From the NCBI GenBank assembly GCA_020633315.1, contig JACKDV010000010.1, forward strand, positions 62,001 through 126,000: a stretch of 64,000 nucleotides of DNA, read 5' to 3'. Made by a program: the position numbers and the translations under genes. Each line of letters starts with the position of its first letter. Positions within the stretch are counted from its first letter, which is position 1. A model generated the notes under the pieces. It had not been told where the DNA came from. It saw only the letters and a program-made list of their open reading frames with translations, and did no database searches. Positions 1-8,161 of this stretch are shown here, piece by piece. The DNA comes from Myxococcales bacterium (lineage in GTDB: Bacteria; Myxococcota_A; Polyangia; Nannocystales; Nannocystaceae).

Positions 1-539
1 CCGCCGTCGCAGCGTTGGTGGCCGCCGATCCACGCGCGCCCTCGCGGGCGACGAGGGCCCTGCTGTTCCTGCCGCTCGCCCTGCCGCCCTCGGTCATCGG
101 CCTGGGCACGCTGGCGGTGGCGGCCAACCATGGCCTGGGTCCGAGCCATGCCCTCACCGTGATCGCGCTGGCCCCCTGGAGCATTGCGCTGGGCTTCACC
201 ACCGGCTGGCTCATGCGCGGGCGCGTGCCCGCGCGGCTGCTCGAGGCGGCGGCCGATCTGGGCGCGGGCCGGCGCCAGCGCTTCGCTCGCATCCGCCTGC
301 CCCTGGCCCAGCCCGCGGCCGTGGCCGCGGCGGCGCTGGCCTTCGCCTGGGTGCTGGCCGATCGAGCGATCACCGGCTTCACCACGCCCCCCGGCGGAGG
401 CACGGTGGCCTCGGGGCTCGCCGCGATCGTGCACGCCGGCGAGTGGGCGACGGCCGTGCGCTGGTCGTTGCTGCTGGCCCTGGTGCCGCTGGGCCTGGCC
501 GCGTCGGCGGTGGTGCTCGGCCGGAGGTCGACGCCATGA
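1..539 (+). CDS. ABC transporter permease, polyamine-type (5' end outside window)
   Basis: Inner-membrane permease of a binding-protein-dependent importer, probably for spermidine/putrescine judging from the two genes downstream. The reading frame is open to the first base of the window, so the gene starts upstream; a TTG at 15 is an internal codon rather than a convincing start. What remains is the C-terminal half: about four hydrophobic segments and the EAA loop (EAAADLGAGRRQRF, near bases 243-284) through which permeases of this class contact the ATPase, as in PotB/PotC. The last residues, VLGRRSTP, lie in a DNA segment that is duplicated just downstream. The stop at 537-539 overlaps an ATG in ATGA form, as in translationally coupled operons. 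Substrate is inferred only from context. Confidence 0.85.
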   Translation, partial: AVAALVAADPRAPSRATRALLFLPLALPPSVIGLGTLAVAANHGLGPSHALTVIALAPWSIALGFTTGWLMRGRVPARLLEAAADLGAGRRQRFARIRLPLAQPAAVAAAALAFAWVLADRAITGFTTPPGGGTVASGLAAIVHAGEWATAVRWSLLLALVPLGLAASAVVLGRRSTP

Positions 540-592
540 GCTCGTGCACGCCCGCATCGGCGGCGGTGCTCGGTCGGAGGTCGACGCCATGA
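499..592 (+). repeat. 53-bp-period tandem duplication at the permease/ATPase junction
   Basis: Bases 499-539 recur at 552-592 with three mismatches in 41 bp. Each copy carries the end of the permease coding sequence (VLGRRSTP plus stop) and an ATGA start/stop overlap. The first ATG (536) opens an 18-codon reading frame that ends with the same eight residues and stop at 590-592, overlapping the true ATPase ATG at 589. The arrangement reads as a slippage duplication that inserted a mini-frame between two formerly coupled genes. Confidence 0.85.
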
Positions 593-1545
593 CCCTGCGC
601 CTGTCCGCGGTCACGCGGCGCTTCGCCGGCGGCACCGTGGCTCTCGATGCGGTCGAGCTCGAGCTCCCCACCGACGCCTACGTGTGCGTGATGGGCCCCT
701 CGGGCTCGGGCAAGACCACCCTGCTGCGGATCGTGGCCGGTCTCGAGCCGCTCGACGAGGGCACGCTGAGCCTCGACGGCGAGCCGCTCACGCGCGTGCC
801 CGCCGAGCGCCGACCGGTGCACACCGTCTTCCAGGATCACGCGCTCTTTCCCCACCTCGACGTGCTCGACAACGTGGCCTTCGCCGCACGCATCGCCGGT
901 GAGCCCCGCGAGCGAGCTCGCGCCGAGGCGGCCGCGCTGCTGGAGGAGCTCGGCCTGCCGCCGCAGCTCGGGGCGCGCCGGCCCGCCACGCTGTCGGGGG
1001 GCGAGGCGCAGCGGGTCGCGCTGGCCCGCGCGCTGGTCCGCCACCCTCGCGTGGTGCTGCTCGACGAGCCCCTGGCCGCGCTCGACCGCGGGCGCCGGGC
1101 CGAGCTGCGTCGCATGCTCCATCGGCTGCAGCGTCGCCACGGCGTGGGCTTCATCCACGTCACCCACGATCCGCAGGATGCCCTCGCCCTCGCCGACCAC
1201 GTGGTGGTGCTCGCGGGAGGTCGCGTGCGCGAGCAGGGCCCGCCGGCCGAGCTCTACCGGCGGCCCCGCACCATGCTCGGCGCCCGCTTGCTCGGCGAGC
1301 TCACCCCGGTGCCCGGCCGTTGCGACGCCTGGCTCCGACCCGAGCGCCTGCGCGTGCTGGAGCCGGGGGTGGAGCGGGGCAGGATGACGGCCCGGGTGAT
1401 CCGCGTCGCCCTGCTCGGGCCGCAGTGGGAGGTGGAGCTCGAGCTCGACGGCCAGCCGGGCCTGGCCTGGTGCGACCGCCCGCCCCAGGGCGAGCGCTGC
1501 GACCTGGACTGGGATCCCGACGACGTGCTGTCCTTCCCCTCATGA
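589..1545 (+). CDS. ABC transporter ATP-binding protein, PotA-like
   Basis: Cytoplasmic ATPase of 318 residues that would power the importer whose permease precedes it. Walker A GPSGSGKTT, the signature LSGGEAQRVALARAL, Walker B VVLLDEP and the switch histidine in HVTHD are all visible. After the nucleotide-binding domain there is a short C-terminal region of about 70 residues resembling the TOBE (regulatory) domain of the spermidine/putrescine and molybdate/iron importer ATPases. ATG 589 is chosen because the homologous N terminus starts at MTLRLSAVTRRF; the frame is open further upstream but that part overlaps the permease. It overlaps the next gene by 4 nt (ATGA). Confidence 0.93.
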   Translation: MTLRLSAVTRRFAGGTVALDAVELELPTDAYVCVMGPSGSGKTTLLRIVAGLEPLDEGTLSLDGEPLTRVPAERRPVHTVFQDHALFPHLDVLDNVAFAARIAGEPRERARAEAAALLEELGLPPQLGARRPATLSGGEAQRVALARALVRHPRVVLLDEPLAALDRGRRAELRRMLHRLQRRHGVGFIHVTHDPQDALALADHVVVLAGGRVREQGPPAELYRRPRTMLGARLLGELTPVPGRCDAWLRPERLRVLEPGVERGRMTARVIRVALLGPQWEVELELDGQPGLAWCDRPPQGERCDLDWDPDDVLSFPS

Positions 1546-2588
1546 GCGCCCGCCTCACCCGGAGGAACGCGCTGCGGCTGTCGGCCGCGGCAGCGCTCGT
1601 GGGCCCGTGGGGCTGTCGCTCTCGGCGACGGCTCACCCTCTACAACTGGGGCGACTACCTCAGCCCCGCGGTGCAGGAGCGCTTCGAGGCCGAGCACGGG
1701 GTGACGCTCACCCAGGACTTCTTCCGCGCCGAGGCCGAGATGGAGGCCAAGCTGCGGGCCCACGCGCCCTACGACCTGGTGGTGCCCATCGACTACGTGC
1801 TCAGCGTGCTCCAGCGCGACGGCCTGCTGCAGCGCCTCGACCCCCTGCCCAAGGGCGTGGAGCACCTCGACCCTGCCTTCCCACCGTGGGAGGCCCGGGC
1901 CGAGCGCGGCGGCGGGATCTGGGCCATCCCCTACCTGTGGGGCACCACCGGCATCGGCTACGACAGCGAGAAGGTGCCCCGCGTGGAGAGCTGGCGCTCG
2001 CTGTTCGACGAGCGCTACGCCGGCCACATCACCGTGATCGATTCCAAGGGCGACGTGCTCGACCAGGCCCTGCTCGCGGCGGGGCTGGGGATCAACTCGG
2101 TGGACAAGGAACGGATCGAGCGCGAGGTGGTGCCCCGGCTGCGCGCGCAGAAGCAGATCCTGCGCGCCTACGACAGCGATCCCGCGCGCGGCCTGGTGTC
2201 GGGCGAGATCTGGATCGCGCAGATCGACAGCGGCGACCTGGTCCGCGCCCGCCGCAAGCGGCCGAGCCTGCGCTACGTGATCCCGCGCGAGGGGGCGGCG
2301 CTGTGGGTGGACTACCTGGGCATCCCCGCCGCCGCGGCCGAGCCCGAGCTCGCGCGGGCCTTCATCGAGCTGCTGCTCGATCCCGCGATGGCGGCCAAGA
2401 ACGCGGATGATCTCGGCTTTGCCACGCCCAATGCCACCGCGCTCGCGCAGGGCCTGGTGGAGCTCGCCGACGACCCTGCGATCTACCCGTCCGCCGAGAC
2501 CCGCCACACCCTGCATCGCTCCGAGAACTGGGACGGCTCGGTGGGCGAGCAGGCCGATCGCATCTGGCTCGATCTGCGCACGGGCTGA
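1542..2588 (+). CDS. Extracellular solute-binding protein, spermidine/putrescine type (PotD/PotF-like)
   Basis: Substrate-binding component of the importer, 348 residues. The N terminus has a twin-arginine-like TRRNALRL followed by a hydrophobic stretch and a lipobox-like GPWGC, so it is probably a lipoprotein facing the periplasm. The mature part opens with LTLYNWGDYLSP, the hallmark start of PotD/PotF-family proteins, and continues with YDLVVPIDYVL and IPYLWGTTGIGYD, both typical of this fold. Start ATG 1542 overlaps the ATPase stop. Last gene of the operon; no strong hairpin follows. Polyamine specificity is family knowledge, not proven here. Confidence 0.92.
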   Translation: MSARLTRRNALRLSAAAALVGPWGCRSRRRLTLYNWGDYLSPAVQERFEAEHGVTLTQDFFRAEAEMEAKLRAHAPYDLVVPIDYVLSVLQRDGLLQRLDPLPKGVEHLDPAFPPWEARAERGGGIWAIPYLWGTTGIGYDSEKVPRVESWRSLFDERYAGHITVIDSKGDVLDQALLAAGLGINSVDKERIEREVVPRLRAQKQILRAYDSDPARGLVSGEIWIAQIDSGDLVRARRKRPSLRYVIPREGAALWVDYLGIPAAAAEPELARAFIELLLDPAMAAKNADDLGFATPNATALAQGLVELADDPAIYPSAETRHTLHRSENWDGSVGEQADRIWLDLRTG

Positions 2589-2705
2589 CGGATCTCCTGG
2601 TGGCGCGGGGCGGGGGGCGACCACTGTAGCCATACCCATCACGGTGATTTCCTTGGCATTTCACTGAATGGAATCAGGCCCGGTGGGGACTCCCCGGCCG
2701 AGCCC

Positions 2706-4181
2706 ATGACGATCACCGCATCCAATCCGCTTCACCTGGTCACCCTCGGCTCGGCCCTGTGCCTGCTCGTGGGCGCCTGCGATCCCGAGCCCGGCGGCGC
2801 GGCCCTGGTCGAGCTCGACGACGACGACGCCGTCGTGGGGGGGGCCGCCCCGTCCAGCCTCGCCGCCGAGCCGTCCGGCTCCGCCACCGAGTCGCTGACG
2901 CAGACCCCCAACATCCTGTTCGTGGTGGTCGACGACATCGGCGTCGACAACATCAGCGCCTACGACGAGCACCAGGACAGCGCCGACACGCCGAGCATCG
3001 ACAGCCTCGCCGCCGACGGCGTGCTGTTCCGCAACACCTGGGCCAACCCCATGTGCTCCCCGTCGCGGGCCAGCCTGTACACCGGGCGGCACGCCTTCCG
3101 CCACGGTCTGCTCCACCCCGCCGGCTCGCACCTGTCCCAGAGCGAGGAGACCATCGCGGAGATCCTGCAGACCGCGGGCTATGCCACCGCGATGTTTGGC
3201 AAGTGGCACCTGGGCACCAACACCGGGCACACCACGCCGGCCGACCAGGGCTACGACTACTTCTCGGGCGCGCTCTCGGGCAACATCGACGACTACTTCG
3301 GCTGGACCAAGACCACGCAGGAGGTCGTCGGCGGGGTCACCTACGAGAGCACCACCACCGAGACCTCCTACGCCACCAGCGTCAACGTGGCCGAGGCCGA
3401 GAGCTGGATCTCGCAGCAGAGCGGCCCCTGGATGGTCACCCTGGCGTTCAACGCCGGCCACAGCCCCTTCCACGTGCCGCCGAGCAGCCTGCAGGACTAC
3501 GGCCTGGTCGGCTCCGAGGGCGACGAGTGCGACGACGGCAGCGGGGTGGATGCGATCGAGGATTGCTATCGTGCTGCAGTCGAGGCCATGGACACTGAGC
3601 TGGGGAACCTGGTCACCTGGCTCGACACCGAGGGCGAGCTGGACGACACCCTGATCGTCTTCATCGGCGACAACGGCACATCGGGGCAGGTGATCATCGA
3701 CGACGGCGTGTTCTCCACCACGCACGGCAAGACCACCGTGTACGAGGGTGGGGTCAACGTGCCCTTCATCGTGTACGGCCCGGGCGTGGGGGTGCAGCAG
3801 GGCGTGGAGATCGGCGACCTGGTGCAGGGCCTGGACGTGTTCTCCACCATGGTCGAGGTGGGAGGAGGCACCGCCACCGCCAGCACCATCGACTCGCAGA
3901 GCCTGGTGGACTATCTCGAGGGCAACTCGGTCAGCGCCGCGCGCAGCTTCCTCTACACCGAGCTGTACAGCACCGGGCAGAGCGTCGATCGCTGGGCCTT
4001 GACCAACGGCACCGCCAAGTACCTCTACATCGAGGGCAGCGAGGAGTGCTACAACCTCAACCTCGACCCCGGCGAGTCCAACGAGAAGTATGCCTCGGGG
4101 GGACCGGTGACCAACGTATGCAACCAGCTGTCCGCACAGCGGCCCTGCGAGGACACCGACGAGTGTCCGGCTCAGCTGTAG
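2706..4181 (+). CDS. Secreted sulfatase lipoprotein (formylglycine type)
   Basis: Predicted arylsulfatase-family hydrolase of 491 residues exported as a lipoprotein (signal ending LLVGAC, Cys25). Residues 69-78 carry NILFVVVDDI with the paired Asp that bind the metal; Cys117 in CSPSRASLYTGR is the residue converted to formylglycine in active sulfatases. GKWHLG and GDNGTSG are further family motifs. An acidic linker (VELDDDDAV) follows the lipidated Cys. It needs a formylglycine-generating enzyme; the SUMF1-fold protein at 60848-61873 lacks the catalytic Cys pair, so the maturase is likely elsewhere. The 3' end overlaps the next gene by 19 nt. Substrate unknown. Confidence 0.93.
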   Translation: MTITASNPLHLVTLGSALCLLVGACDPEPGGAALVELDDDDAVVGGAAPSSLAAEPSGSATESLTQTPNILFVVVDDIGVDNISAYDEHQDSADTPSIDSLAADGVLFRNTWANPMCSPSRASLYTGRHAFRHGLLHPAGSHLSQSEETIAEILQTAGYATAMFGKWHLGTNTGHTTPADQGYDYFSGALSGNIDDYFGWTKTTQEVVGGVTYESTTTETSYATSVNVAEAESWISQQSGPWMVTLAFNAGHSPFHVPPSSLQDYGLVGSEGDECDDGSGVDAIEDCYRAAVEAMDTELGNLVTWLDTEGELDDTLIVFIGDNGTSGQVIIDDGVFSTTHGKTTVYEGGVNVPFIVYGPGVGVQQGVEIGDLVQGLDVFSTMVEVGGGTATASTIDSQSLVDYLEGNSVSAARSFLYTELYSTGQSVDRWALTNGTAKYLYIEGSEECYNLNLDPGESNEKYASGGPVTNVCNQLSAQRPCEDTDECPAQL

Positions 4182-6511
4182 GACGGTCGAGGCCGGGGCG
4201 CGCCCGCTCCGGGGGACGGGGCGGGCGCGCCCGACTCGGCGCATGGTTGGCGCTGGTCGTGCTCGGCCTGGCGTGTGGCCGCTCGGAGCCTACGCCCTCA
4301 CGAGCGCAGCCGGACGCGTCGGTGGCAGCGGAGCCCGTCGTGGATGCCGATGCCGCGAGCCACGGCGAGGAGGGGCTCGCCTACGTGGGCACCACGGTCT
4401 GCGCCTCGTGCCACGCCGAGGCCTTCGCGGCCTGGTCGGGCTCGGATCACGATCGGGCGATGCAGGAGCCGTCGGACCAGACGGTGCTCGGGGCCTTCGA
4501 CGGCTCGACGGTGAGCCACGGTGACGAGACCTTCGTGCTCGTCACCCGCGACGGCGGCTTCGTGGCCGAGGTGCGCGGGGTCGACGGGCTCACGCGCCGC
4601 TACCCGGTGCGCTACACCTTCGGCGTCGAGCCCCTGCAGCAGTACCTGGTCGACCTGGGCGACGGACGCCTGCAGGCCCTGCCCGTCGCCTGGGATGCCC
4701 GGCCCGCCCACGACGGCGGTCAGCGCTGGTTCCACCTGCAGGCCGACGAGCCCCCGGTGCCGCCCGGCGATCCGCTGCACTGGCGCGCGCCGGCGTTCAC
4801 CTGGAACGACTCGTGCGCCGACTGCCACTCCACCGGGGTCGCCAAGGGCTACGAGCGGGCGTCGCGGAGCTACGCCACCACCTTCGCCGAGATCGACGTG
4901 GGCTGCGAGGCCTGCCACGGCCGGGGCTCGGAGCACGTGGCGGCGGCTCGGGCCGGCCGGGCCACGCCCATGCCGTTCTCGCTGGTCAAGCCCGACGCCC
5001 GCGCCTGGATGCCCCAGCCCGACGGCCCCATCGCCCGGCTGCAGGGGGCCGACGCGCACGACCCCGAGCTCGACCGCTGCGCGCCCTGCCACTCCCACCG
5101 CAGCGCCCTCGCCTCGGCTCGGGGCGGCATGCACGATCGCGTGCGCATCGCCCTGCTCGACGAGGGGCTCTACCTCGCCAACGGCCAGATCGACGGCGAG
5201 GTGTTCGTGCTGGGCTCGTTCCTGCAGAGCAAGATGCACGCCGCCGGGGTGGTGTGCTCCGACTGCCACGAGCCCCACGGCCTGGAGCTGCGCGCCTCCG
5301 GCAACGCCTTGTGTGCCACCTGTCACCGGCCAGAGGTCTTCGACACCACCGAGCACCACCTGCACCCGCCCGACAGCGCCGGAGCCCAGTGCACCGCGTG
5401 CCACATGCCCCAGCGCCGCTACATGGGGGTCGACGAGCGGGCCGACCATCGCCTCGGGGTGCCCGATCCCATGCTCGCGGCGCGGGTGGGGGCGCCCGAT
5501 CCCTGCCTGGGCTGCCACCCCACGCAGACCCCCGAGCAGGCGGCCGAGGCGATCGGCGAGCGACCGGTGCGGACCCCCGCGAGCTTCGGTGACGCCTTGC
5601 TCGCCGCGCGCACGGGCGAGCCCGGGGCCGCGGAGCGGCTGCTCGAGCTGCTGGCCGACGGGCGCCAGCCCGGCATCGTCCGCGCGACCGCGCTGCAGGA
5701 GCTCGGACGTCGGCCCACCCCGGCGCTGCCCGACGCGATCGAGGGAGCGAGCCGCGACGACGAGCCGCTGGTGCGTCGCACCGCCGCCCAGCTCGGCGGG
5801 CTCCTGCCCCCGGGTCGGCGCGACCGGGTCCTCGATCGATTGCTCGACGATCCCACCCGCTCGGTTCGAGTGGAAGCGGTCGCGACCGTGGTGGGGGCGG
5901 GACCCGAGCCGCGCCCGGCCGTCGGCCCCGAGCGCCTCGCGGCCGGGCTCGAGGAGTACCGGCGCGTGCAGGAGGCCTCGGCCGATCGAGCCCACGGGCT
6001 CACCAACCTCGCGCTGCTCGCCCGCTTCGAAGGCCGCCTCGATCGGGCCCGCGCCCTGCTCGAGGAGGCGCTCGAGCTCGAGCCGAGCTACCTCGCCGCC
6101 CACGTCAACCTCGCCGACCTCCACCGGGCCGAGGGGCGCGAGGCCGAGGCCGAGGCCGTGCTCCGCCGTGCGCTGAGCCAGGTGGAGGATCGGGCGGTGA
6201 TCCAGCATGCGCTCGGGCTCGCGCTGATCCGCGAGGGGAGCCTGCCCGAGGCGCTCGAGTCGCTCGAGGCCGCCGCGCTCGCCCGCCCCGACGTCGCCCG
6301 CTATGCCTACGTCCATGCGGTCGCGCGCTTCGACCACGGGGAGCACGAGCGGGCGCTGGGGCTCCTGCGGGCCGCCCACGAGCGTCACCCGAGCGATCGG
6401 GAGATCCTCGCGGCGCTGGTGAGCTACTGTGATCGCGAAGGCCTCGTGGACGAGGCCCGACGCCATCGCGACGCCCTGCGCCAGCTCCGTGCCGGCGAGC
6501 GAGCCCGGTGA
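4163..6511 (+). CDS. Octaheme c-type cytochrome lipoprotein with HEAT-like and TPR tail
   Basis: Periplasmic or surface multiheme cytochrome, 782 residues from GTG 4163, the only start giving an Arg-rich n-region, hydrophobic core and lipobox LGLAC. Eight CxxCH heme motifs occur between about residues 80 and 452: CASCH, CADCH, CEACH, CAPCH, CSDCH, CATCH, CTACH and CLGCH. Residues about 490-590 form Arg/Leu-rich HEAT-like helices, and about 590-780 are TPR helices (YLAAHVNLADLHRAEGREAE). The arrangement of hemes followed by TPRs is known in deltaproteobacterial and planctomycete proteins of unproven function. The start lies inside the sulfatase gene (19-nt overlap), so the two are probably cotranscribed. 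Electron partner unknown. Confidence 0.88.
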   Translation: MSGSAVGRSRPGRARSGGRGGRARLGAWLALVVLGLACGRSEPTPSRAQPDASVAAEPVVDADAASHGEEGLAYVGTTVCASCHAEAFAAWSGSDHDRAMQEPSDQTVLGAFDGSTVSHGDETFVLVTRDGGFVAEVRGVDGLTRRYPVRYTFGVEPLQQYLVDLGDGRLQALPVAWDARPAHDGGQRWFHLQADEPPVPPGDPLHWRAPAFTWNDSCADCHSTGVAKGYERASRSYATTFAEIDVGCEACHGRGSEHVAAARAGRATPMPFSLVKPDARAWMPQPDGPIARLQGADAHDPELDRCAPCHSHRSALASARGGMHDRVRIALLDEGLYLANGQIDGEVFVLGSFLQSKMHAAGVVCSDCHEPHGLELRASGNALCATCHRPEVFDTTEHHLHPPDSAGAQCTACHMPQRRYMGVDERADHRLGVPDPMLAARVGAPDPCLGCHPTQTPEQAAEAIGERPVRTPASFGDALLAARTGEPGAAERLLELLADGRQPGIVRATALQELGRRPTPALPDAIEGASRDDEPLVRRTAAQLGGLLPPGRRDRVLDRLLDDPTRSVRVEAVATVVGAGPEPRPAVGPERLAAGLEEYRRVQEASADRAHGLTNLALLARFEGRLDRARALLEEALELEPSYLAAHVNLADLHRAEGREAEAEAVLRRALSQVEDRAVIQHALGLALIREGSLPEALESLEAAALARPDVARYAYVHAVARFDHGEHERALGLLRAAHERHPSDREILAALVSYCDREGLVDEARRHRDALRQLRAGERAR

Positions 6512-6560
6512 GCTGCGAGCGTGGCTCGCGGAGCGACGCCCGCAGTCGCTGGGCCGTGAC

Positions 6561-6598
6561 GGGCTCGGACGAGCACGCGGGTGCCGGTGCCCGAGCCC
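6561..6598. terminator. Possible bidirectional stem-loop between convergent genes
   Basis: GGGCTCGG (6561-6568) pairs with CCGAGCCC (6591-6598) around a 22-nt loop in the 103-nt gap between the cytochrome gene and the convergent DUF1552 gene. There is no T tract, so this is only a candidate. Confidence 0.35.
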
Positions 6599-6614
6599 GG
6601 TGGGCCGGCGCCGC

Positions 6615-8138
6615 TCAGGCTTCGAACAGCTCGGGGATGTTGCCGCTCACCTCGCCCAGGGTGTCGCCGTCGAAGCCGGTGGCCTGCATCGCGCTGATCA
6701 GGTTCTGCACCGGGTGCGCCCCCGCGGTGTCGATGTGCCGGCCGGGGCGCAGGCCGCCGGCCCGCCCCGCGGTGAGCTGCACCATCTCCTCCACCGAGTG
6801 GGTGGCGTTGAGCGAGACGCCGTCGTTGAGCTGCAGGCCGTGCCCCGCCTCGGGCATGAACACGATCGCGCAGTTGTCCAGGGCCGTGCCCGCTCCCTCG
6901 GTGGTCTCCTTGAGGCGGCGCACCAGCTTGCCCCAGATGCCCACGTGCCAGCCGAGCATGGTGCTCACCACGATCTGGCCGCGGTTGTCGGCGTCGCCGT
7001 TGTGCCCCACCTCGTGCAGGTCGGCGCGGATGGGCAGGCCGATGTCGTTGCTCACCTGCCACACGTTCATGTGCGACTGGAAGGTGGTGATCTGCAGGGT
7101 GGCCACCCGCACCAGGTCGCAGATGAAGGCCATGTGGACGAGGTCGACCATCACGCTGGCGCGCAGGTCCTCCTCGCTGTAGCCGGTGTTGGTGCCGATG
7201 TCGGCCGAGCCCGCGCCGGCGTTGTCGCCCCCGATCTCGGGGTCGGGGCCGGGGTCGGTCGGCAGGGAGCAGGCGGGCAGGTCGCCCGGGTCGATGGCGC
7301 CGATGCGCATCTCGAGGTCGCGCAGCTCGTCGAAGTGCTGCTCGAGACGGATGCGATCGGCCGCGCCCAGCTTGCCGAGGACCCCGTCGCGCTTGCGGTT
7401 GATGAGGTCGAGCACGCTGCGGCGCGAGCGGAGCTCGAAGTCCAGCCGCGCCACGTCTTCGCCGTTGTCCGGGGTGAAGCTGCCGAACAGCGAGTTGAAC
7501 GCGTTCTGCGGGCTCACCTGGGCCTCCACCGGCTGGTTGGCCCCCGAGTACGAGATGTACTGGCGCCCCGAGTAGCTGCTGCCGGCCAGGTACCACGAGG
7601 GCTGCACCCGCAGCACCAGCGAGTCGTAGAGCGAGCCCGGGTTGACCCCCGCCATCACCTGATCGGAGGTGATGCCGTTGGCGGTGAAGCTCGGCGAGGT
7701 GGAGCGCGTGCCGCTGAGCAGCGGGCTGCAGCCGCCGCCGTGGAAGTCACGGAAGGCCCCGCCCATCGGCACCGCCGCCCCGTCCACCGAGCCGGCGTTC
7801 CAGGGGATCCGCATGTTGGAGACGATGCTGAAGTCGTCGACCAGGTCGGCGACCGGCTGCAGCGGCGTGGTGAGGGTGTAGCCCGAGCCCGTCTCGGGGG
7901 GCGCGATGAAGTGCCCGCCCTCGTCGAAGCTCATGCCGGCCACGCGGTTCTCGGTCTTGCCGTAGCCGTCGCCGCCCAGGGCCTGGCCGGCGAACACGAT
8001 CGCAAAGCGCGAGGGGATCGGAGTGCCCCCCGCGTAGGCGGTGCCGTGATCGTCCAGCATGCACTCGAGCACCGGCAGCCCGATGGCCACCCCGCCCGCG
8101 CCCCGGAGGAAGGTCCTGCGATGAAGTCGAAATGCCAT
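6615..8138 (-). CDS. DUF1552 family Tat-exported protein
   Basis: Secreted protein of 507 residues. The N terminus is a textbook Tat signal: LHRRTFLRGAGGVAIGLP, with the twin Arg, FLRG and a hydrophobic core. The rest matches the DUF1552 family as I know it (LECMLDDHGTAYAGG near the N terminus, FAGQALGGDGYG, long middle region, TTFQSHMNVWQV, GHNGDADNRGQI, then a C terminus rich in Gly). The family has no assigned biochemical role; in planctomycetes and myxobacteria it is nearly always encoded beside a DUF1592 cytochrome-like protein, as here (23 nt downstream of it). Likely cotranscribed with 8162-9859. Confidence 0.9.
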   Translation of the reverse strand: MAFRLHRRTFLRGAGGVAIGLPVLECMLDDHGTAYAGGTPIPSRFAIVFAGQALGGDGYGKTENRVAGMSFDEGGHFIAPPETGSGYTLTTPLQPVADLVDDFSIVSNMRIPWNAGSVDGAAVPMGGAFRDFHGGGCSPLLSGTRSTSPSFTANGITSDQVMAGVNPGSLYDSLVLRVQPSWYLAGSSYSGRQYISYSGANQPVEAQVSPQNAFNSLFGSFTPDNGEDVARLDFELRSRRSVLDLINRKRDGVLGKLGAADRIRLEQHFDELRDLEMRIGAIDPGDLPACSLPTDPGPDPEIGGDNAGAGSADIGTNTGYSEEDLRASVMVDLVHMAFICDLVRVATLQITTFQSHMNVWQVSNDIGLPIRADLHEVGHNGDADNRGQIVVSTMLGWHVGIWGKLVRRLKETTEGAGTALDNCAIVFMPEAGHGLQLNDGVSLNATHSVEEMVQLTAGRAGGLRPGRHIDTAGAHPVQNLISAMQATGFDGDTLGEVSGNIPELFEA

Positions 8139-8161
8139 GGTCGTCGCTCCTTCCTACGTCC

